In this document: in pieces, positions 54,370 through 64,000 of the stretch
Position numbering within the stretch: the first letter of the stretch is position 1
Layout of the letters: each line of letters opens with the position of its first letter
Origin: Parvularcula sp039822105
GTDB taxonomy: Bacteria > Pseudomonadota > Alphaproteobacteria > Caulobacterales > Parvularculaceae
Direction: 5' to 3'
Assembly (NCBI GenBank): GCA_039822105.1
Contig: JBCBMW010000009.1
Location: 62,001 to 126,000 of the forward strand
DNA length: 64,000 nt
Translations under genes and position numbers: made by a program
The notes under the pieces: generated by a model
Databases searched by the model: none
What the model was told of the DNA's origin: nothing
Seen by the model: only the letters and a program-made list of their open reading frames with translations

Positions 54370-54756
54370 TTAGGGCTGTTGATAAAAAACTTCACGCATG
54401 ATCTTGCCGCCTTCAACCGTAAAGACCGCGATCTCGTGGGAGTCAAAATGTTCGCCCGACCCGCGGTGCAGCACTTTGTACGTGAAGGTCACAGCAAATG
54501 CCTCGTTACCGTGGAGGAACGGGTCGCTGATGGTGACGTGCTCAATGTCGAAATAGGAGAAAAAGCGATTGCTCTTTTGCTTGATCGCCTCGATCCCGGT
54601 CGTGACGATCTCATCGCAAACCCCTTCGAGAGCGGACGGCTCTTCTGAGCTCGCATTCTCCGCATAGAGCGTGTCGCGGCACTCCTCGTGCTGACCAGTG
54701 CGGATGAAGCTCACATAGGCCTCGGCCACTTCAGCAAGAGAGCGTGTCGCGGTCAT
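54370..54756 (-). CDS. SnoaL-like (NTF2-fold) protein between dnaK and dnaJ
   Basis: 128 aa, an alpha+beta cone-like fold: AEAYVSFIRTGQHEECRDTLYAENASSEEP, RFFSYFDIEHVTISDPFLHGNEAFAV and EIAVFTVEGGKIMREVFYQ. SnoaL-like proteins bind small molecules or act as isomerases; the role here is unknown. It sits inside the dnaK-dnaJ pair on the same strand and may share heat-shock transcription. Alternative GTG at 54762. Confidence 0.8.
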   Translation of the reverse strand: MTATRSLAEVAEAYVSFIRTGQHEECRDTLYAENASSEEPSALEGVCDEIVTTGIEAIKQKSNRFFSYFDIEHVTISDPFLHGNEAFAVTFTYKVLHRGSGEHFDSHEIAVFTVEGGKIMREVFYQQP

Positions 54757-54825
54757 GGGCACTCACAATCCAAGCGTTTCTGCGAAGAGGCCGCTCTTCA
54801 TAAGAAAAAGCGGCCTATCGTCAGC

Positions 54826-56742
<1,917 letters not shown>

Positions 56743-56948
56743 AGTGTGTATTCTCCTTTGAGCGGACTGCGATCGCCGGGTCCTAGGCTTAGGCCCCCGG
56801 TGGGTGCAGCCCCTATGTTTTCCAGGTTCCTTGAGGGGCCCGCGTGGGAAGAAACCCCCGCGTCTCCCAGCCATTTGGTGAATGAATGCGCAAGGTTCAA
56901 CAGGCCTAGAGCGCGCATCAGGAAATCTCCTCACTCTGGCTGCTTTCG

Positions 56949-56975
56949 TCGCAGCGCGTTGCTGCGATCTTTGTT
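56949..56975 (+). promoter_or_regulatory. Leader hairpin upstream of the serine hydrolase gene
   Basis: TCGCAGC-GCGTT-GCTGCGA (7-bp perfect stem, 5-base loop) followed by TCTTTGTT, about 20 bases upstream of the ATG at 56987. It could be a weak terminator or attenuator of transcription entering from upstream. Confidence 0.35.
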
Positions 56976-56986
56976 AGGCCTGGGCC

Positions 56987-58189
56987 ATGACCCGTCTGAT
57001 CGTACTTGCTTTCACCCTTTGTCTTGTCAGCTGCGCAGCTGACCAAACCCCTGATTTTTCTGAGCTTGAGGCGCGACTTGATCGCTACGCTGCGGATGGC
57101 GAGCTTCCCGGCGGCGTCTTGATGGTCCGCCGCGGTGAGGAGACGCTTTTCGAGCAGGCTTTTGGCCACCGTGATCGCGAGGCCAGTGATCCCATGGAGC
57201 TCGGCGACCAGTTCCGGATTGCCTCGCAAACCAAGCTGGTCGTCTCTGTCGGCGTGATGATGCTGATCGAGGAAGGCGCCCTGACGCTCGAGACGCCGCT
57301 GGCTTCGTTCTTTCCTGAATGGGCGGATGTTGAGGTGGCGACCGAGGAGGGCACCGAGCCGCTGGAGCGTCCCATCGTGGTCAGGGATCTCCTCTCACAC
57401 ACGTCAGGGATAGAGTACGGCTTCACTCCCCCATGGGGCGATTACGGATTTAACGCTTGGTACTTCGCCGACAGTGAGCGCCCGATGCGTGAGGCCGTGA
57501 GTGTAATGGCCACCCTTCCTCTGGCCCATCAGCCGGGCGCCTCATGGACCTACGGTTACAACACAGATATCCTTGGTGCACTGATCACTGAGGTTTCAGG
57601 CCAGTCCCTCGGCGAGTACTTTGAAGAGCACATCTTCGAGCCTCTTGGCATGGACGATACCGTGTTCTTCTTGGCTGCCGACGACGCGGGTGACCTCGCT
57701 GTGGTCTATTCCCATACAGAGGATGGTCTTGTCCGTGCGCCTGATCCCGGGGGTATGGTGGGGCAGGGTCACTATGTCAGCGGGCCAAAGCGCGTTCAGT
57801 CCGGCGGCGCGGGCCTGATCTCCACTGCAGACGACTACATCACTTTCCTTGATATGCTCCGTGCGGGCGGCGTCCACAATGGCGCCCGGCTTTTGGAGGC
57901 CGAGACTGCCGCGCTGATGGCCGTGCCTGTGATCGAAAGCCCCGCGCCCCCTTGGTATCCCGGCGACACCTTTAGCTTTGGCCTCGGGTACGAAGTGAGC
58001 GGCGGCCGGCCAGGCGGCAGGCCTGCAGGCTCCATCGGGTGGGGCGGCGCTTATCACTCCGTCTACTGGATTGACCCGGTCAACGACTTGAGCGTCGTCT
58101 ACCTGACGCAGGTCATTCCCTCAGGTGACCTTCACGATGAGACCGTTGTCGAGCAGATGATCTATGAAGCGCTGGGTACTGAGCAATAA
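56987..58189 (+). CDS. Beta-lactamase-family serine hydrolase lipoprotein
   Basis: 400 aa. Lipobox LVSC; class C/beta-lactamase fold with SxxK (ASQTKLV), YxN (YGYNTDIL) and a C-terminal GWGGAYHS in place of the KTG box. Such proteins are usually esterases or D-amino peptidases rather than true beta-lactamases. It lies between dnaK and two S9 peptidases and meets the first of these tail to tail with a 3-bp gap. Confidence 0.88.
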   Translation: MTRLIVLAFTLCLVSCAADQTPDFSELEARLDRYAADGELPGGVLMVRRGEETLFEQAFGHRDREASDPMELGDQFRIASQTKLVVSVGVMMLIEEGALTLETPLASFFPEWADVEVATEEGTEPLERPIVVRDLLSHTSGIEYGFTPPWGDYGFNAWYFADSERPMREAVSVMATLPLAHQPGASWTYGYNTDILGALITEVSGQSLGEYFEEHIFEPLGMDDTVFFLAADDAGDLAVVYSHTEDGLVRAPDPGGMVGQGHYVSGPKRVQSGGAGLISTADDYITFLDMLRAGGVHNGARLLEAETAALMAVPVIESPAPPWYPGDTFSFGLGYEVSGGRPGGRPAGSIGWGGAYHSVYWIDPVNDLSVVYLTQVIPSGDLHDETVVEQMIYEALGTEQ

Positions 58190-58192
58190 AGC

Positions 58193-60103
58193 TCAGCTCC
58201 GCCGGCACTGATCCAAGAACCCGCCAATGGCCCGCAATGCGGTGACGCGGTTGGTCCCGACATTGAGGTTGTGGCTGCCCTCTGGCAGCACCACAAGCTC
58301 TGACCTGCCGCCTGCGCGCTGGATGGCGTTGTGCATCCGGGTCGAGTGATTGTCGGGCACCACGCGGTCGTCTTCGCTTGCGATCAAAAGAACCGGTACA
58401 GAGATTTCTTCGGCGCGGAAGCGGGGTGAGTTCTCTCGCAGCATTCTTCGGTCGCCCCACAACCGGCCAATATGACGGGTGCTGTATTTTCCATCGACGT
58501 AATCTTGCTCGTCCGCGATCACTTGCGGCAGGCTTGAGACGCCGTTCACGGCAACCGCGCAGGTGAAGAGGTCCGGTGTCTTCGCCGTGCCCATGAGGGC
58601 CGCGTAACCACCATATGATGCTCCCATGATGCCAATGCGGTCAGCGTCGGCATGCCCGCCAGAAATGAGCCAATTCGCGCCATCGGTGATGTCATCCTGC
58701 ATCGCCTGACCCCACTGCCGGTTGCCAGCATCGCGGAACTCCGCACCATAGCCGGTTGAACCGCGGAAGTTCATTTGCAGAACGCCATAGCCCTTGTGCG
58801 CGAGATACTGCGCCCACCAATCAAACCCGACATAGTCACGCGCGTTGGGGCCCCCATGCGGCAGCAGCATGAAGGGCAGGTTTTTGGCCGCCTCCAGGCT
58901 CGCCACGCCAGGCGGCAGTGTCACAAAAGCCGGGATGCTGAGCCCGTCCCGGGCCTCATAGTGGGTGGCAATGACCTTCCCCAGCGCGACACCCTCGAGC
59001 TCAGGATAAAGTGGCGGGAGCTCCGTGAGCACCACATTCTCGATATCAAGGATGTAGTAGCGTCCTGCCCCCCCGTCACTTGCTGCCCAATAGACCGCCA
59101 TCGTCTCCTGGGGGTTCATGCTCTGATAGCTTACATCATCGGCATCAACACTGTTTTCGACAATCGTCGTGAGGTCTTTGATCAGGTTTTCGCCGAAATA
59201 GTGGATGTAAACATCGTCTTCGGCAAAAAAAGCTCCGTATGCAGCGCCGTCGGAGAGGCGTTGGCGGATGCCACTGACGTCTGACGTGGGGTGGCTATAG
59301 AGGTTGCTCTCGAATTCATCTGCCTCGATATCAAAGAGGTAGAGCGACAAGTTGGGCGTCGCGTGGTCTGACAGGACAAACGCTTTCGACCGTGTGTTGG
59401 GGAAGCCCACAACAACAAAGCGCGGCTGGCCCTTTGCCACACGATGGGAGAAGTCCTTCCACTTGTCATTGGGCATTTTCAGGAACAGTTTGCTCGTGCC
59501 GTTATCAAAACCCATCCGTGCACGTGCTGTGCCTTGCATGTCCGCGATGAAACGGCGGCTATCGCCGCGGGGCCCCTCCACCATGGAGTGGCGGCCACGC
59601 TTGTCGACATCGACCTCATAAAGGCCGATATTCTCGCTGTTCTTGGCGTACTCCACCAAGATATGTTTGGGGTCGTGGGGCAAAAGGGAGACGATCCGGT
59701 CTTGGATCTGCACCGGCAACTCACCGCTGCTGCGCTTGGGCCTGCGGAAAAGGCGATCGATTTCTTCCTTGCCCGGTGTAACGGCAAGAAGCCGCGTCTC
59801 CAGCGTCGGCGTGCCGTAACGCACACCCGGAACACTCGCGGCGATGATCAATCGATCATCTCGCTTCCAGTCGAAATCGCGAATCTTGAGGTTGTCTGAC
59901 TCGCCGATCAGCCGGTTGTTGATACCGGACTTTGTCATCTCATAGATCAGCAAGCCGCTCTTGCCATCGTTGCTATACCGAGCGGCCAACCGGTCGCCGC
60001 CCGGCGCAACCTTGACGCTTGTGAGATACGGAAGCCGACCGAAAGCCGCCTCTGGATCAAATGGTGCGGCGTTCAATAACGCTGCTGCAACAAGAGCTAG
60101 CAC
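58193..60103 (-). CDS. S9-family prolyl oligopeptidase-like peptidase (copy A)
   Basis: 636 aa. N-terminal beta-propeller and C-terminal alpha/beta hydrolase with nucleophile GASYGGYAALMG, Asp in ASEDDRVVP and His in EGSHNLNVG. A short signal-like start MLALVAAALLNAA. The GTG at 60103 is preferred because GGGGGAGGA lies just upstream; a TTG at 60139 extends the frame. It is the downstream member of a tandem pair with the next gene, of exactly equal length. Confidence 0.9.
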   Translation of the reverse strand: MLALVAAALLNAAPFDPEAAFGRLPYLTSVKVAPGGDRLAARYSNDGKSGLLIYEMTKSGINNRLIGESDNLKIRDFDWKRDDRLIIAASVPGVRYGTPTLETRLLAVTPGKEEIDRLFRRPKRSSGELPVQIQDRIVSLLPHDPKHILVEYAKNSENIGLYEVDVDKRGRHSMVEGPRGDSRRFIADMQGTARARMGFDNGTSKLFLKMPNDKWKDFSHRVAKGQPRFVVVGFPNTRSKAFVLSDHATPNLSLYLFDIEADEFESNLYSHPTSDVSGIRQRLSDGAAYGAFFAEDDVYIHYFGENLIKDLTTIVENSVDADDVSYQSMNPQETMAVYWAASDGGAGRYYILDIENVVLTELPPLYPELEGVALGKVIATHYEARDGLSIPAFVTLPPGVASLEAAKNLPFMLLPHGGPNARDYVGFDWWAQYLAHKGYGVLQMNFRGSTGYGAEFRDAGNRQWGQAMQDDITDGANWLISGGHADADRIGIMGASYGGYAALMGTAKTPDLFTCAVAVNGVSSLPQVIADEQDYVDGKYSTRHIGRLWGDRRMLRENSPRFRAEEISVPVLLIASEDDRVVPDNHSTRMHNAIQRAGGRSELVVLPEGSHNLNVGTNRVTALRAIGGFLDQCRRS

Positions 60104-60189
60104 GGTAGTCCTCCCCCAACGCTTTGGGCAATTAATCAAGTTGCGGCGCGGAGGGCAACCTCGCGATGTCGGCTAGCGGGCCGAAAAAC

Positions 60190-62100
60190 TCAGTATTTTG
60201 AGGCGTCTTCGTCCATGCACTTGTAGAGGAAGTCCTCCACGGCGCGGAGCATCGTGATCCGGTTGTGGCCGACATTGAGGTAGTGGCTACCGTTGGGCAG
60301 CTCCACGTAAGTCACATCGCGTTCTGCTGCGTTCAGCGCATCCCGCATGAGCACGGCCTGCCTTTTCGGAACAACCTGATCGCGTTCGCTCTGCACAAGG
60401 AGCACAGGAACGTTGATCTGACTTGCCCCGGATGTGGGTGAGTTGCTTTGCAAGACAGATCGGTTGCCCCACAGCCGGCCAATGATCCGGCGAGTGATCC
60501 TGAGACGAGAGGGATGTGTGTCTTTGATCAGCTCGACGAGGTCGGTGACCCCGTTGATAGAAATCGTGCACTGATAAAGATCCGGCTGCCCGATGGCGCC
60601 CATAAGAGCGGTGTACCCGCCATAGGAGCTGCCAGCGATCGCGATGCCGTCGGGGTCAGCGAAGCCCTGTTCGATGAGCCACCGGGTTCCATCGGTGACG
60701 TCGTCCTGCATGGCTTGGCCCCATTCCCGCTCGCCTTGCTCCTGGAACTCCTGGCCATAGCCGGATGAGCCGCGGAAGTTCATCTGAAGAACGCCGTAAC
60801 CGCGCCACGAGAGAAACTGCGACAACCAGTCGAAGCTTTCGAAATCACGCGCGTGGGGGCCGCCATGTGGCAGCACAACAAACTGAAGGTTTCTCGCCTC
60901 GCTGAGGGAACGCACGCCCTTGGGCAAGGTCACGAAGGCCGGGATCTCAAGGCCATCCCGCGCTTTGTAATGGGTGCTGATGACCTTCCCAAGCTCCACA
61001 CCGTCAAGCTCCGGATACTGACTGGGGAGTTCGTAATAGTGGTAACTCTCAAGATCGAAGACGACCATTTGTGCGGGGCGGCTGCCGGTTAGAACCGAAT
61101 AGGCCGCAGTTTTCTCATCAGGCGTGATGGCAATCAGCTGCACCAAATCAGCACCCAGTGCATTCCGCAGCAATTCTGTGCGGTGCTTTTCTTCCTCATC
61201 CTCAAGCCAGTGAATGCGCACGCGGGAGTCCGCATATTTGACGCCGATCAGCTCCCCATCGGAGACACGCTGAACAATTCCGTAAAGGTCAGAGGCGGGG
61301 TCATGGAAGAGTTGCTCTGCAAACTTCCCTTTTTGAATATCGTAGAGGTAGAGCGCCTCGGTATCGGTTTCATGATTGGAGCCGACATAGGCATAGCGCA
61401 GATCTTTGGGGAACCCGTAGACCTCAAAGATGATCTCATCATTCCGGATACGGCGTGAAACGTTACGCCAGCCTCCATTGGGCTTTTTCAAAGACCAGAC
61501 GAGGTAGCCTTGTTGCTGCACACGGATGCGGCCGCGGATTTGGCCCAGGCCATCCGACATGTAGCCCAAAGCCCCCGCTGTCGGCTTGATCACCTCCTCG
61601 TGCTCAGAAGGGTCATCGAGGTTGATCTTGTAGACCCCGGCCCACGAGCGAAGATTGGGCTTATAGACCACCATGATGTGGTCCGGATCCTGCGATAGAC
61701 GCGACAGAACGTTGTCCTTGTCGAGGACGGCGTTCAGGAGACCTGGATAGAGCGGTTTGAAATCAGGCTCACCGGGCGTCTTGGTCTCCAGGGTGCTGAC
61801 GCCATAGGCGATATGCTTCCGCGATTTCAGCGACTGGGTGCCGAACACCAGCAAGTCATCGCGTTTCCAAAAAAACACCGACTTGGTGGAGTCGTCTTCG
61901 ACCTCCCAGCTGTCCAAGATCTCGTCCCTGGCCAGGTCGTAGATCCGGATGCTTTGTTCGCCCGGATCGTAGTAGCCGACGGCGATCATCTCGCCGTTCG
62001 GCGAGATGTCGATTCCGGTGAACTGCGGCTGCCGCCCAAAGGCATAGGTGGCGCTGAACTGCGCCGTCGCCATGGTCGCTGCCGCCATAAGACCAAGCAT
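60190..62100 (-). CDS. S9-family prolyl oligopeptidase-like peptidase (copy B)
   Basis: 636 aa with signal-like start MLGLMAAATMATAQ, beta-propeller, and catalytic GSSYGGYTALMG, QSERDQVVP, NGSHYLNVGHNRI. It shares long identical stretches with copy A (GYGVLQMNFRGS, EWGQAMQDD, LPHGGP) and the same layout, so the pair arose by tandem duplication. The ATG at 62100 is preferred over 62154 because it aligns with copy A. The gap between the copies is 86 bp. Confidence 0.9.
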   Translation of the reverse strand: MLGLMAAATMATAQFSATYAFGRQPQFTGIDISPNGEMIAVGYYDPGEQSIRIYDLARDEILDSWEVEDDSTKSVFFWKRDDLLVFGTQSLKSRKHIAYGVSTLETKTPGEPDFKPLYPGLLNAVLDKDNVLSRLSQDPDHIMVVYKPNLRSWAGVYKINLDDPSEHEEVIKPTAGALGYMSDGLGQIRGRIRVQQQGYLVWSLKKPNGGWRNVSRRIRNDEIIFEVYGFPKDLRYAYVGSNHETDTEALYLYDIQKGKFAEQLFHDPASDLYGIVQRVSDGELIGVKYADSRVRIHWLEDEEEKHRTELLRNALGADLVQLIAITPDEKTAAYSVLTGSRPAQMVVFDLESYHYYELPSQYPELDGVELGKVISTHYKARDGLEIPAFVTLPKGVRSLSEARNLQFVVLPHGGPHARDFESFDWLSQFLSWRGYGVLQMNFRGSSGYGQEFQEQGEREWGQAMQDDVTDGTRWLIEQGFADPDGIAIAGSSYGGYTALMGAIGQPDLYQCTISINGVTDLVELIKDTHPSRLRITRRIIGRLWGNRSVLQSNSPTSGASQINVPVLLVQSERDQVVPKRQAVLMRDALNAAERDVTYVELPNGSHYLNVGHNRITMLRAVEDFLYKCMDEDASKY

Positions 62101-62172
62101 GGATAAGTCCCCGGATGCCCAGGGCATTTCACAAAAAATGAGAGGCTTAGGCAAGCCTGCTCGCTGTGTGGT

Positions 62173-62823
62173 TTAGCTTTCGCTTGGCTCGCCCGTCGTG
62201 GCGTGGGCGCCGGTGGAGACCGTGACCATGGCGGCGCGGATGACGCGGTCGCCGATGACAAAGCCAGGGGCGGCCACGTCAACAACGTGATCCTTGGGCT
62301 CACCATTGCCAGGGACTTGGGCGATTGCCTGGTGGATGTTGGGGTCGAACTTCTCGCCCTGCGGCTCGATCCGCTGGATGCCGTTCCGTTCAAAGACGGT
62401 CATCAGCTCTTTCTCGGTCATCCGCATACCGTTGATGAGGCCTTTGAAGCCTTCGGCATCCATCTGCGCCGGATCGTCAGGCGCGAGCTCCAGCGCGCGG
62501 GAGAAATTGTCCGCCACGGACAGAAGATCACGGGCAAAGCTTGTGATGCCGTAGCGTGCGGCCTCTTGCTTTTCCCGGTCGGCGCGGCGGCGGGTGTTCT
62601 CAAGCTCCGCCGCGAGGCGCAGGCCGCGATCCTTTTCGGCGTCGATCTCTTTTTGCAGCTCAGCAATGCGCGCTTCGGCCAGCTCCTTCACTTTGCTGCC
62701 ATCAAGGGCAGCATCGGTCAGGTGCTCAGGGATATCCTGGGTGGGGGCCGCGGGCTCTTGGCTTGCCTCTTGGTTCTCAGGCAGGGCTTGGTCCTCGGGG
62801 GCGTGACCGTTCGTCTCGCTCAT
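62173..62823 (-). CDS. grpE: Nucleotide exchange factor GrpE
   Basis: 216 aa. An acidic, Gln/Pro-rich N-terminus, a long coiled-coil helix (KELAEARIAELQKEIDAEKDRG), then the conserved core LENTRRRADREKQEAARYGI, DNFSRALE and the beta wing (GEKFDPNIHQAIAQVPG, VIGDRVIRAAMVTVS). It releases ADP from DnaK. Normally next to hrcA, here it is separated from both hrcA and dnaK by accessory genes. Confidence 0.94.
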   Translation of the reverse strand: MSETNGHAPEDQALPENQEASQEPAAPTQDIPEHLTDAALDGSKVKELAEARIAELQKEIDAEKDRGLRLAAELENTRRRADREKQEAARYGITSFARDLLSVADNFSRALELAPDDPAQMDAEGFKGLINGMRMTEKELMTVFERNGIQRIEPQGEKFDPNIHQAIAQVPGNGEPKDHVVDVAAPGFVIGDRVIRAAMVTVSTGAHATTGEPSES

Positions 62824-62857
62824 CTGATCTCTTGTCCTCATAAGGGGTGAGCGCGGC

Positions 62858-62886
62858 ATGTACGGGCCGCCGCGCCAAGGTTCAAG
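62858..62886 (-). promoter_or_regulatory. Sigma-32-like heat-shock promoter of grpE
   Basis: On the minus strand, CTTGAA (62886-62881), a 14-base spacer and CCCGTACAT (62866-62858) resemble the sigma-32 consensus (CTTGAA, 11-15 bases, CCCCAT). It lies 35 bp upstream of the grpE ATG. Its -35 box overlaps the ribosome-binding site of the divergent cutA gene. Confidence 0.5.
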
Positions 62887-62900
62887 CGGAGGCTTTCTCG

Positions 62901-63224
62901 ATGTCGCTGTCACTTGTGATCACAACGCTTAGCACTGAGGCTGAGGCGCGGCGCCTCGCAAGCCGTCTGGTGGAAGAACGACTGGCGGCTTGCGTCCAGA
63001 TCGTCACCTGCGAGAGCCACTATATTTTTGAGGGGAAACAAGAGGCAGCATCCGAATGGCGGCTGGAGATCAAGACCTCAGCCGAAGGCCAGGCCCCGTT
63101 GATGGCGCGTCTCCAGGACCTCCACCCCTATGACGTGCCAGAGCTTGTCGCCTTGCCAATCGCGGCGGCGTCGGACGACTATGCCGCATGGGTGCGTAAC
63201 GCTGTGGGCCCCGTCAGCGAATAG
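62901..63224 (+). CDS. cutA: Divalent-cation tolerance protein CutA
   Basis: 107 aa, trimeric PII-like fold. VEERLAACVQIVTCESHYIFEGKQEAASEWRLEIKT contains the conserved cysteine and the family signature; LHPYDVPELVALPI closes it. Implicated in copper tolerance, though its exact role is unclear. The ATG at 62901 has GGAGG upstream. Confidence 0.93.
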   Translation: MSLSLVITTLSTEAEARRLASRLVEERLAACVQIVTCESHYIFEGKQEAASEWRLEIKTSAEGQAPLMARLQDLHPYDVPELVALPIAAASDDYAAWVRNAVGPVSE

Positions 63225-63247
63225 CGGCCTGAAAGGTGGTGCGTCTC

Positions 63248-64000
63248 ATGCGGTTTTTGGTTTCTGGCTTGATTGCGGCCTTAGGCGTGATGGCGAGCGC
63301 CGCCCTGGCGCAAGACGATGTCGCGCCGTTCAACAGTTTTGATGAGGCCTCGCTCCTGACCGTTGATCACACGGCGTGGGATGCCTTTCTCGACAGCTAT
63401 GTGGTGCAGGCGGATGGTATGGGCCTTGTTGCCTATGCCGATGTGACGGAAACCGATCACGCGAGCCTCAAGGCCTATCTCACCGCCCTGCAGGCGATCG
63501 ACCCCACCTTGCTGGGCCGTGATGAGGCCTTTGCCTATTGGGTCAATCTCTACAATGCAGGGACGATTGATCTCATCCTCGATAACTACCCTGTGCGGAG
63601 CATTATGCTGCTTCTTTCTGGGGTGCAGCCGGGGCCTTGGAAGCGTTCGATCTTTGTCGTGGACGGACACCGCCTGACCCTTGATCAGGTCGAGCATAGC
63701 ATCTTGCGCGAGTTCTGGGACGAGCCGCGGGTCCATTACGCCCTCAACTGCGCCTCGATCGGGTGCCCAGATCTTACCAGTGATCCGTACACAGGCCGAG
63801 ATCTTGATACGATGCTCAACGCGGCGGCGCGCGGCTACATCAACAGCCCTCGCGGTGTGCGGGTGGAGGACGGCAAGCTTTTCGCCTCCAGCATTTTTAA
63901 GTGGTTCAAGGAAGACTTCGGCGACAGCCAAGAAGAGGTGATCGCGCACTTCATTCAGTATGCAGAACCCGAGCTGGCGGAAGAGTTGAGCGCCTTTAGC
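63248..64000 (+). CDS. DUF547-family exported protein (runs off right edge)
   Basis: The frame is open from the ATG at 63248 to the window end (251 codons). Signal peptide ending ASAALAQ, then the DUF547 core: LLGRDEAFAYWVNLYNAGTI, VDGHRLTLDQVEHSILR and VHYALNCASIGCPDL. The conserved Cys and His are typical, but the function is unknown; papain-like enzymes have been suggested. The C-terminus is missing. Confidence 0.85.
   Translation, partial: MRFLVSGLIAALGVMASAALAQDDVAPFNSFDEASLLTVDHTAWDAFLDSYVVQADGMGLVAYADVTETDHASLKAYLTALQAIDPTLLGRDEAFAYWVNLYNAGTIDLILDNYPVRSIMLLLSGVQPGPWKRSIFVVDGHRLTLDQVEHSILREFWDEPRVHYALNCASIGCPDLTSDPYTGRDLDTMLNAAARGYINSPRGVRVEDGKLFASSIFKWFKEDFGDSQEEVIAHFIQYAEPELAEELSAFS

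Noticed and set aside
56987..58189. Antibiotic-resistance beta-lactamase
   Set aside because: SxxK and YxN motifs exist, but the third box is GWGGAYHS rather than KTG and the layout is that of a lipidated esterase/peptidase-type serine hydrolase.

Overview
The window is a gene-dense, GC-rich stretch of what looks like an alphaproteobacterial chromosome. The evidence is conserved gene order: ihfB-lapA-trpF-trpB, trpA-accD-folC, nth-pyrF, dnaK/dnaJ/dapB, and an rph/hrcA neighbourhood. Three TonB-dependent receptors, several exported S9/S41/metzincin peptidases, two vanadium-haloperoxidase-type enzymes and many lipoproteins suggest a free-living, probably marine, organic-matter-degrading member such as the Parvularculales or Hyphomonadaceae/Maricaulales. 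That placement is inference. I saw no rRNA, tRNA, CRISPR array, transposase or phage gene.

Layout. 1-8.3 kb: start of a DUF885 lipoprotein, priA, then a minus-strand run trpA-accD-folC-dut-moeB/thiF-(small ORF)-thiolase. 8.3-16.7 kb: the rest of the ihfB-lapA-trpF-trpB-trpA backbone, split by accessory genes (metzincin protease, small membrane proteins, three GNAT acetyltransferases, a VOC protein). 17-24.7 kb: a TonB receptor, ubiE-ubiB (ubiquinone), an outer-membrane barrel, coaBC (coenzyme A) and a TraB/GumN lipoprotein. 25-31 kb: a flagellin-like protein with a lectin-like insert, a small His-rich exported protein with a ZnuD-like receptor, and a Tat-exported haloperoxidase. 31-38 kb: ABC ATPase, zinc-finger protein, DUF817 and other membrane proteins, a TAP-type hydrolase, DUF2244, PAS and DUF2853 proteins, and a P-loop protein. 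38-46 kb: nth-pyrF, a second haloperoxidase-like protein, S41 peptidase, amidohydrolase, esterase, acyltransferase and rph. 46-64 kb: an AT-rich orphan gene wedged between rph and hrcA, a large TonB receptor, retropepsin, DUF423, the chaperone/lysine block dapB-dnaJ-SnoaL-dnaK, a serine hydrolase, two tandem S9 peptidases of equal length, grpE, cutA and a DUF547 protein running off the end.

Housekeeping functions present are tryptophan synthesis (trpF, trpB, trpA), fatty acid and folate synthesis (accD, folC), nucleotides (dut, pyrF), lysine (dapB), CoA, ubiquinone, replication restart and repair (priA, nth), and the Hsp70 system with HrcA.

Most notable points. (1) Eight of 13 convergent gene pairs share exactly four bases across their two stop codons, and three more are separated by exactly three bases, so almost no convergent pair has room for a terminator. 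(2) An AT-rich orphan membrane protein sits between rph and hrcA, bracketed by a 10-bp direct repeat. (3) A flagellin-type protein carries a LamG-like insert. (4) Two haloperoxidase-family enzymes have a replaced vanadate-site serine. (5) PriA has lost three of the four cysteines of one zinc site. No single undescribed multi-gene system stands out; the AT-rich orphan gene and the flagellin-lectin fusion are the best candidates for new biology.
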